A DNA stretch of 64,000 nucleotides from CAZPXZ01 sp965221505 (GTDB lineage: Bacteria > Pseudomonadota > Alphaproteobacteria > Rhodobacterales > CAZPXZ01). Below are positions 54,800 to 61,229 of this stretch, one piece after another. The position numbers and the translations under genes were made by a program. Location: positions 1,798,001-1,862,000 of the forward strand of contig CBDCSI010000001.1 in NCBI GenBank assembly GCA_965221505.1, read 5' to 3'. The notes beneath the pieces are model-generated. The model did not search any database, was not told the DNA's origin, and saw only the letters and a list, made by a program, of their open reading frames with translations. Positions within the stretch are counted from its first letter, which is position 1. The number at the start of each line of letters is the position of its first letter.

Positions 54800-55539
54800 G
54801 CCGCGTCCTTCAGGGCGCCGCCGAGATAGGCGTCCAGAACCACCGGGTCCCGGCGCACCGAATCGGGGGTGCCGTCGGCGATGACCTGGCCGTGCGCCAT
54901 TACCACCACGCGGTTCGAAAGGCGCATGATCAGGTCCATGTTGTGTTCGACGATCAGGACGGTGAGGCCCCGTTCGTTCAGCGTCCGTATATGCCCGACG
55001 ATCGCTTCCAGCAGGGTCGGGTTGACGCCGCCCGCCGGCTCGTCGAGCAGGATGATCTTCGGGTCGCTCATGAGGAGCGCGGCGAGGTCCATCAGCTTCT
55101 TCTGTCCGTAGCTGAGGTTCGATCCGTCCTCATGCGCGATCCGCGCGATGCCGAGGAAGTCGAGAATGCCGAGCGCCTTGTCGATCTCCTCCGGACTCGC
55201 CGCCGGCTTCAACAAGTCGCGCCAACCGCCGATCCGGGACTGGCAGACGACGTTCTCCAGCACCGTCATGTCCGCGAGGTTGCGGGAGATCTGAAAGGTG
55301 CGCGACAGGCCGCGCCGGGTAATCTGGTGCGGCCGAAGCCGGTCGATGCGCTCGCCGTCCAGCCACACCTCGCCGCTCGTCGGCGTCATGGTGCGGCTGA
55401 TGCAATTGAACGCGGTCGTCTTGCCGGCCCCGTTCGGGCCGATCAGCGCGGTGATCTTGCCGGCATCGGCAGTGAAGCTGCAGTCGTCGACCGCCTTGAT
55501 GCCGCCGAAACGCTTGCAGAGACCGCGCACTTCGAGCAT
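54796..55539 (-). CDS. livG: ABC transporter ATPase LivG
   Basis: 247 residues from ATG 55539. Walker A GPNGAGKTTAFN, QISRNLADMTVLENVV, LSYGQKKLMDLAALLM and Walker B IILLDEPAGGVNPT are as in LivG; the C-terminal GTPDSVRRDPVVLDAYLGG is typical. It follows livK after a 71-base gap that contains a strong hairpin. Confidence 0.94.
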   Translation of the reverse strand: MLEVRGLCKRFGGIKAVDDCSFTADAGKITALIGPNGAGKTTAFNCISRTMTPTSGEVWLDGERIDRLRPHQITRRGLSRTFQISRNLADMTVLENVVCQSRIGGWRDLLKPAASPEEIDKALGILDFLGIARIAHEDGSNLSYGQKKLMDLAALLMSDPKIILLDEPAGGVNPTLLEAIVGHIRTLNERGLTVLIVEHNMDLIMRLSNRVVVMAHGQVIADGTPDSVRRDPVVLDAYLGGALKDAA

Positions 55540-55566
55540 GGCCGGATACCTCGCCGTCCGCTTGTC

Positions 55567-55604
55567 GCCCCGCGCCCGCCGCCCGACGGCGACGGGCGCG
55601 GGGC
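55567..55604 (-). promoter_or_regulatory. Intercistronic hairpin between livK and livG
   Basis: A 12-bp GC-only perfect stem (55567-55578 with 55593-55604) and a 14-base loop begins seven bases after the livK stop. No T-run follows. Such stems usually stabilise or partly terminate the binding-protein message so that it exceeds the permease genes. Confidence 0.65.
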
Positions 55605-55610
55605 CAGGCG

Positions 55611-56882
55611 TCAGAAGCCCCGCTTGGGGTAGGACATGGTCGCCACGCCGGCGAACTCGTCCGTCGGATAGACGAATTGCAGTTCGCCGCCGTTCCACTG
55701 CGCCATCAGGAACGCCTTGTTCACGGGAAGGCCGCGCTCGTCCCAGGCGAACCGGCCCAGGATCGTGCGCACCGGATCGTCGTTCGTGCGGGCCTTGAGC
55801 CACTCCGCCATGGCGTCGTTGTCGGCAGAGCCCGCTCCGAGCATGGCCTGCTCGATGCCCTGGCACACGGCGAACGGAATGGCGCTGTCCTCGTCGGGAA
55901 AGGAATCGAACGCCGCCTGGAACGCGGCGACGAAGTCGGCGTTGGAGAAGGTCTCGCCGGCGAGCGTGCCTTCGAACGGCGCGTCCGCATGCCACGAGGA
56001 ATGCACCAGCACGGACTCGGACGCGTCGCCGACCCCTTCGAGGAACTCGGATTGCGTGCCCTGGCTGTAGTAGACCATCTTCGGTTCCGCCTGCACGGTC
56101 TTGAGCGCGCGCGTGATCTGCACGGTCTCCTCTGCCGAGGCGGTCAGCGCCACGATCAGCTCGGCGCCCGAACGCTTGATCGAATTGGCGAGGTTCAGCC
56201 AGTCGTTGAAGCCTTCCTCCGGCCACTTCTCCGAATAGACGATCTCGATTCCGGCCTCGACGAGGAAGCCCGGCGCCATGTCCTCGACGACGCTGCCGTC
56301 GGCCGGATCGATCACCTGCGCGCCGAGCAGTCCCGCCTCGATGGCGTTGGCGAAGAAATCGTCCGCCGCGACGACCGCCGCCGTGGCCGGCCTGTCGTCC
56401 TCGGGCACCAGGTCGCGCAGCACCCCCTGCAGCGTGGCGCCGACGTATTCCGCGGCGTTGGGCTGGAAGTAGAACACCTTCTTGTGGCCCTGGGTGTAGA
56501 TCCGCAGCGCGCCGCCGGCGGGGAGCGGATGTACGAGGCCGTTCTTCTCCAGAATGTTCGCGACCGGGAAACTCAACCGCGACGAAAAGGTGCCGAACAC
56601 GGCGTCCACGCCGTCCACGTTGATGAACCGTTCGTACTGGCTGATCGCCGTCGCCGGGTCGGACCGGTTGTCGGACAGGATCAGCTCCACGCGCTCGCCG
56701 AGAATCCCGCCCCGGTCGTTGATCAGGTCGACGCAAAGCTGGTATCCCTGCTCGTGCTTGGCGCCGGCGATCGAGAACGCGCCGGTCAGGGGCAGCGACG
56801 CGCCGATTCGGATGTCCGCCGCCGCGGCGCCGGCGAAGAGCGACGCCGCCGCGAGGGCGGCCGCGGTTCCTCGTAGTTTCAT
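55611..56882 (-). CDS. Periplasmic substrate-binding protein, Liv type
   Basis: 423 residues with a signal peptide (about 1-22, AAAAD junction). IRIGASLPLTGAFSIAGAKHEQGYQL and AVFGTFSSRLSFPVANI match Leu/Ile/Val-binding proteins of the type I fold (PBP1). It feeds the LivFGHM importer. The related family also binds amides, urea, short acids and aromatic acids, so the substrate is not necessarily branched-chain. It is 90 bases after the dehydrogenase gene and presumably in the same transcript. Confidence 0.9.
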   Translation of the reverse strand: MKLRGTAAALAAASLFAGAAAADIRIGASLPLTGAFSIAGAKHEQGYQLCVDLINDRGGILGERVELILSDNRSDPATAISQYERFINVDGVDAVFGTFSSRLSFPVANILEKNGLVHPLPAGGALRIYTQGHKKVFYFQPNAAEYVGATLQGVLRDLVPEDDRPATAAVVAADDFFANAIEAGLLGAQVIDPADGSVVEDMAPGFLVEAGIEIVYSEKWPEEGFNDWLNLANSIKRSGAELIVALTASAEETVQITRALKTVQAEPKMVYYSQGTQSEFLEGVGDASESVLVHSSWHADAPFEGTLAGETFSNADFVAAFQAAFDSFPDEDSAIPFAVCQGIEQAMLGAGSADNDAMAEWLKARTNDDPVRTILGRFAWDERGLPVNKAFLMAQWNGGELQFVYPTDEFAGVATMSYPKRGF

Positions 56883-56972
56883 GCTTCCTCTCCTGTTCCT
56901 TCGGGTTGCGTCAAGACGCGGGGAGCCCGCGGGCGCGCCGTGCGAGGCGTCCGGGAAGCCCTGCGCCGTTCG

Positions 56973-57944
56973 TCAGGCCGGTTCCGTATCGGAAGCCTCC
57001 AGCCCGGTGGGGTAGGGGGCGTTCTCGCTCCGGAGTTCCATTCCGGCGGCGAGCGCCACGGTTTCCAGAAGCGCGGCAAAATCCTCTTGCAGGTACGCCT
57101 CGGGATCGTCCTTTCGCCGCGCGGCGCCGAAATGCGCTTGCAGCGCCTCCCGCGTCGCGGCGGTCACCGGCATGGAAACGTCGAGGCGGCGCGCGGCCGC
57201 GAGCCCCAGATCGAGGTCCTTGCGCAACAGCGCAGGGGTGAATGTCGTCGTCCAGTCGAGGTTGACCAGGGCGTTCGTCTTGTAGCGCGTGAAGATCGAG
57301 CCCAGGACCGAAGCGTTCAAGAAGTCGAGAAAGTCGCGGCGCGAAACCCCGGCTTTTTCCGCCATGACGGTGATTTCGGCCAGGTTCTGCGTGATCACGC
57401 CGAGAAACACGTTGTGCGCGATCTTGCAGAAGCGGGCGAGCTCTCCCTCGCCCACATACGAGACGCCTCTCGGCGCGATCGCGTCGAGAATCGGCTCGAC
57501 CGTCTCGAAGGCGTCCCTGGGGCCGGACGCGACCGCGCTGAGCTTGCCGGCCCGGACGCATTTCGCGTTGCCGCTGACCGGCGCGGCGACCAGTTCGGCC
57601 CCGCGCTCCGAGAGACGGCGGCGGATCTCGGCCGACTGCTCTACCCCGATCGACGAGCAGTCGAGGAAGACGGAAGGGACGCCGTCCCCCGACAACACCC
57701 CGTTTTCGCCGAAGACGACCTGCTTCACGTCCTCGCCGGTGGAGACCATCGTGGCCAGCACGTCGACCCTCGAAAGGTCGGAGGGACGGTCGACCACGAC
57801 CGCGCCCCGCCCGGCGAGCGGTTCCGCCTTCGAGCGCGTGCGGTTCCAGATGCGGAGATCGTGGCCCGCGCCGAGGAGGCGCTCGGCCATGGAGAAGCCC
57901 ATCCTCCCGATTCCGATCCAGCCGATCCTGCTCCGTTCCGCCAT
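56973..57944 (-). CDS. NAD(P)-dependent beta-hydroxyacid dehydrogenase, block copy
   Basis: 323 residues from ATG 57944. The Rossmann motif IGWIGIGRMGFSMAERL, the VAAPVSGNAKC substrate loop and a catalytic Lys in RFCKIAHNVFLG match the 3-hydroxyisobutyrate/tartronate-semialdehyde family. It is the first gene of the minus-strand block and the target nearest the LacI-type operators. It resembles the housekeeping homologue at 6030 in layout only. A hydroxyacid intermediate is suggested for the pathway. Confidence 0.88.
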   Translation of the reverse strand: MAERSRIGWIGIGRMGFSMAERLLGAGHDLRIWNRTRSKAEPLAGRGAVVVDRPSDLSRVDVLATMVSTGEDVKQVVFGENGVLSGDGVPSVFLDCSSIGVEQSAEIRRRLSERGAELVAAPVSGNAKCVRAGKLSAVASGPRDAFETVEPILDAIAPRGVSYVGEGELARFCKIAHNVFLGVITQNLAEITVMAEKAGVSRRDFLDFLNASVLGSIFTRYKTNALVNLDWTTTFTPALLRKDLDLGLAAARRLDVSMPVTAATREALQAHFGAARRKDDPEAYLQEDFAALLETVALAAGMELRSENAPYPTGLEASDTEPA

Positions 57945-58038
57945 GCGACTTCCTCCCGACGTCCGTTTCGCCGTCGACGGCGGCGCCCGCAACGATTCGC
58001 ACGGGCCCGGCGTCGAGGCGACCTTGATCGACCCCTCG

Positions 58039-58054
58039 CGCGAATCGATTCGCG
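58039..58054. promoter_or_regulatory. LacI-type operator palindrome O1
   Basis: A perfect 16-base palindrome with AATCGATT core, fitting the AANCGNTT core of LacI-family sites. Its centre is 33 bases from that of O2, about three helical turns. It lies downstream of the candidate block promoter. Confidence 0.65.
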
Positions 58055-58073
58055 TTCCCGAGACCAGGATCGT

Positions 58074-58085
58074 GCAATCGATTGC
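58074..58085. promoter_or_regulatory. LacI-type operator palindrome O2
   Basis: A perfect 12-base palindrome (GCAATCGATTGC) with the CG centre. It lies just downstream of the predicted start point of the minus-strand block, where a repressor would block elongation. Confidence 0.65.
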
Positions 58086-58100
58086 GCAACCGTGCGTCAA

Positions 58101-58129
58101 TATCTAACGAACTGTGGCGTTAGAGTCAA
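58101..58129 (-). promoter_or_regulatory. Candidate promoter for the minus-strand block
   Basis: On the minus strand, TTGACT (58124-58129) matches the -35 at five of six positions. A TAGATA region at 58101-58106 stands 17 bases away as a weak -10. A CTAACG/CGTTAG inverted repeat (58104-58123) fills the spacer and may be a further binding site. Confidence 0.45.
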
Positions 58130-58149
58130 CCCACGTGTCGTCAAGATAG

Positions 58150-58163
58150 CGCAAACGTTTGCG
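58150..58163. promoter_or_regulatory. LacI-type operator palindrome O3
   Basis: A perfect 14-base palindrome, CGCAAACGTTTGCG, the classic LacI-family pattern. It sits 27 bases before ATG 58190 and 79 before the lacI-type gene, so it may allow autoregulation and, with O1 and O2, looping. Confidence 0.7.
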
Positions 58164-58241
58164 ACACGCTACCGTGTCTGGAGGGAGATATGATCCCGAT
58201 GCCCAATACGCGACAGGGCGAACAGGCGGAGCGGACCCCGA

Positions 58242-59273
58242 ATGCGAAAGACGATCACGCTCAAGGACGTCGCGCGGGAGACAGGAGTGCACGTCTCCAC
58301 CGTGTCGCGGGCGCTGGACCCGAACCGCCGCGGACGGCTGGCGGACGACGCGGTCGTGCGCATTCGCGAGACCGCGGAGCGGATGGGGTACCGCCGCAAT
58401 CGCCTAGCGCGCAGCTTGCGGACGCGGCGAACCATGTCCGTGGGCGTACTCTTGCCGGACATCACCAACACGCTGTTCGCGCCGATCCTGCGCGGCGCCG
58501 AACACGTGCTCGAGCCGGCCGGATACGTCCTGATCATCGGGAACACCGACGACGAGGCCCGGCGGGAGGCGATCCTGCTCGACGCGTTCACCGAGCGCGG
58601 CGTGGACGGCGTCATCGACGTGGCGGCGCATCGGGCGAACCCGCGCACCAGTCTGCTCGAGGAATTCGGAATTCCGCTCGTCACCGCAAACCGGCGAACC
58701 GAACGACCGGACGTTCCGAGCGTGGTGAACGACGACGAGGAGGGGATTCGTCTGGCGCTTCGCCACCTGTACGACCGCGGGCACCGGCGCGTTGCGCATG
58801 TCGCCGGTCCCGCCTCGCTGTCGACGGGCTACCTGCGCAGCCGGGCGTTCGCCCAGGCTGCGCAAGAATTGGGGCTGGAGATCCCCGATAGCGGAATCGT
58901 GACCTCCGAACGCTTCGACGAGGAGGAGGGGAGGCGGTGCGCCCTCCGGCTGCTCGACGGAGGCTGGCCCTGTACCGCGATCGTCTGCGCCAACGACCGG
59001 CTGGCGCTCGGGACGATCGACGCGCTCCGGGAGCGCGGACTCTCCTGTCCGCGGGACGTCTCCGTGACCGGCTTCAACGATTCGCCGCTCCTGGACCGGA
59101 TCCCGCCCGGCCTGACCACGATCCGGGTACGGCAATTCGACGTGGGCAGGCTGAGCGCCGAGCTCCTCCTGAAGATGATGACGGATCCGGACGCGCCCGT
59201 CGTCCGGGCCATGATCCTGCCGGTGTCGCTGGTCGAACGGGACAGCGTCGCCGCGCCGCGCGAGCGGAGGTGA
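58242..59273 (+). CDS. LacI-family transcriptional regulator
   Basis: 343 residues from ATG 58242. The N-terminal HTH is ITLKDVARETGVHVSTVSRAL, followed by the hinge helix NRLARSLRTRR and a periplasmic-binding-protein-like effector domain beginning VGVLLPDITNTLFAPI. CANDRLALGTIDALRERGL and VTGFNDSPLL are family-typical. The ribosome-binding site before 58242 is poor, while ATG 58190 has a strong one but a different frame. It is divergent from the dehydrogenase-Liv block and is the likely regulator of it. Confidence 0.93.
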   Translation: MRKTITLKDVARETGVHVSTVSRALDPNRRGRLADDAVVRIRETAERMGYRRNRLARSLRTRRTMSVGVLLPDITNTLFAPILRGAEHVLEPAGYVLIIGNTDDEARREAILLDAFTERGVDGVIDVAAHRANPRTSLLEEFGIPLVTANRRTERPDVPSVVNDDEEGIRLALRHLYDRGHRRVAHVAGPASLSTGYLRSRAFAQAAQELGLEIPDSGIVTSERFDEEEGRRCALRLLDGGWPCTAIVCANDRLALGTIDALRERGLSCPRDVSVTGFNDSPLLDRIPPGLTTIRVRQFDVGRLSAELLLKMMTDPDAPVVRAMILPVSLVERDSVAAPRERR

Positions 59274-59333
59274 TTCGCCCTCTCGCCGCCTCCCGCCGGG
59301 ATCGGGATCGCGTTATCGAGAGCCTGCGAGGAG

Positions 59334-60278
59334 CTACCTGCGCTCGGCCGTGCCCGAGCCGTAGACGACCGTCAATCCTCCCGCGACGATGAGCCCGATG
59401 CCGAGCAGGGTTCGAATCCCCGGTATTTCGCCCCAAACGACAAAACCCGCCAGGGCCGCCAGGGGAAGCTGAACGTATTCGAGCGGCGCGACGGTCGAAC
59501 CCGGCGCCAGCCGGTAGGCCTGGAAGAGCAAGCTGCCGCCCACGGCGACCGCGGCGCCGCAGAGCAGCGCGAGCATGACGTGCTCCCGTTCCGGCAATAT
59601 CCATGTCCCGAGCAGGAGACTGCCGAGTTCGCCGCCGATCGCGGGCGCCAGACCGCCGCCGCCCGCCGCGAGGCCGAAGACCGCCGAGACGACGAAGATT
59701 CCGAGATGGCCCGACAGCGCCATTTCGGTCGGGCCCGCAACTGCGCGGGTTCGCCGGGTCATGATCTGAAGGCATCCGTAGCAGGCCGCGGCCAGCAGCG
59801 GAAACAGGCCGGCCCAGGTCCACGCTTCGCCGAACGGGTCCAGCATGACCGCCACGCCGGAGGCTCCGGCGACGAGCGCGCCCCATTCGCGCCGGCCGGC
59901 CCGCTCGCGCAGCCACAGCACGCTCGCCAGGGTGATCAGGACCGGCGAGACGAAGAACAGTCCGATCGCGTGGGCATAGGGAAGCAGGCCGAGGCCGAGA
60001 AAGAGGAAGACGCTGGTGAGGGCCATGATCGCCCCTCGCAGCGCGAACTGGACGGGATTGCGGATCCGGATGCCGCCGGAGGAGGGAAGCAGTACGCCGA
60101 CCAGGACCAGGCCGGGCAACGCGACGACGCCGCGGAGAAACGTCGCCTCGCCGAGGGGAAGGGGGACCGCTGAGGTGGCGGTCATCCACCGGATCGCCGA
60201 GTCGGAAACGACCAGCCCGACATGGGCTCCGAGCATGCAAAGGACGCTCGCCCTCGTGTGCGCTGCGGTGTCGAGCAT
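59334..60278 (-). CDS. EamA/DMT-family transporter
   Basis: 314 residues from ATG 60278; GTG 60296 upstream is an alternative. Ten hydrophobic helices in two five-helix EamA repeats are visible, the second beginning at AGLFPLLAAACYGCLQIM. APLEYVQLPLAALAGFVVWGEIP is a typical EamA end-region. It converges with the LacI-type gene. Family members export or import metabolites and amino acids; the substrate is unknown. Confidence 0.88.
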   Translation of the reverse strand: MLDTAAHTRASVLCMLGAHVGLVVSDSAIRWMTATSAVPLPLGEATFLRGVVALPGLVLVGVLLPSSGGIRIRNPVQFALRGAIMALTSVFLFLGLGLLPYAHAIGLFFVSPVLITLASVLWLRERAGRREWGALVAGASGVAVMLDPFGEAWTWAGLFPLLAAACYGCLQIMTRRTRAVAGPTEMALSGHLGIFVVSAVFGLAAGGGGLAPAIGGELGSLLLGTWILPEREHVMLALLCGAAVAVGGSLLFQAYRLAPGSTVAPLEYVQLPLAALAGFVVWGEIPGIRTLLGIGLIVAGGLTVVYGSGTAERR

Positions 60279-61229
60279 GCGATTCGTCCCGCGCACCGGG
60301 GCGCGCGCTCCCGTTATCCGCCGGGTCGGCCCGCAAGCCTGGGCCGCCGCGCCGGGATAGGGCGGAAGCGACCCGGACGCAAGCCGGTCTCCCTCGGGGC
60401 GAACCGCCGGTCGGAACCGTTCTCCCAGCCGAGCGCTCTACCGGCGTCGTCGGGTTGAAGCGACAGCGGACGAGACGACCGTTCGCGCAGCGACCGAAGA
60501 ATACGCTCGTTCCTGCAGGGATCGAGGGCCAGAAGGAGGCGTACGCGCTGCGGAAGGAGGGTGAGGGTCCGCGGACGTGACGGGCGACCGGGGGGCGGAC
60601 GCAAACCGCAAGGGCCTGTACCCTTCCTGCGCCCCGACGGAACGCTTTCCCGATACGGTCGGCCACGGATTGCCGCGAACGGGCGAGCCGTCGCGCGCTG
60701 CCGCGCAAGCCTGTTTATCGAGTTCCTCCCGTTGTTGCGGGGCAGCGGAGGATGCGTCCTCCGCCTCCGCGAGAGCCGAACCGAACCGTTGCGGACAGCG
60801 TTCGGGCACATCGGATTTCCGCTCGCGCCCAAGTCCTCGTGAGCCCCGTGCGGGCCCGCCGGGCCGTTTCGCTCGCCGCACCACGGGAGGACTGGAGAAA
60901 GGCATCCGAGACGGCGAGACGGCGCAACGGGCGCGCTTCCCGGGTGACTCGGCTTGCCTTGTACACCGCGTCTACGGTGCTGAGCGCTCCCGCGTACAAC
61001 CAAGATCCGATCCGATTCCCCCGCTCGAACCACGTGCATCGACATTGGGAGCGATAACTCGAACAGTCGTTATCGAAATTCGACGAATCGGCACCCCCGG
61101 GTATCGCGAAATACTCGGCCGATGCCCAAAAACATGCACGCAGTACGAAACATACACTCCATACGACTTCCTTTTATGCTATGGGGCGGCCCCGGCACCG
61201 ACTCTCCGGCAATTGAGGGCTTTCACTTC
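60279..61229. other. Intergenic region before the FN3 protein
   Basis: About 0.95 kb with no recognised gene: open frames are Arg-rich and occur in several phases. The last 170 bases are lower in GC content and contain an inverted repeat at 61052-61075, so the FN3 gene promoter is probably here. Confidence 0.5.
61052..61075. promoter_or_regulatory. Inverted repeat upstream of the FN3 gene
   Basis: CGATAAC and GTTATCG arms with a 10-base spacer, 155 bases before the gene start. The half-site spacing is that of a dimeric regulator site, but no regulator is identified. Confidence 0.4.

Noticed and set aside
55567..55604. Rho-independent terminator after livK
   Set aside because: The stem is strong, but no T-run follows on the minus strand, and downstream genes belong to the same importer.
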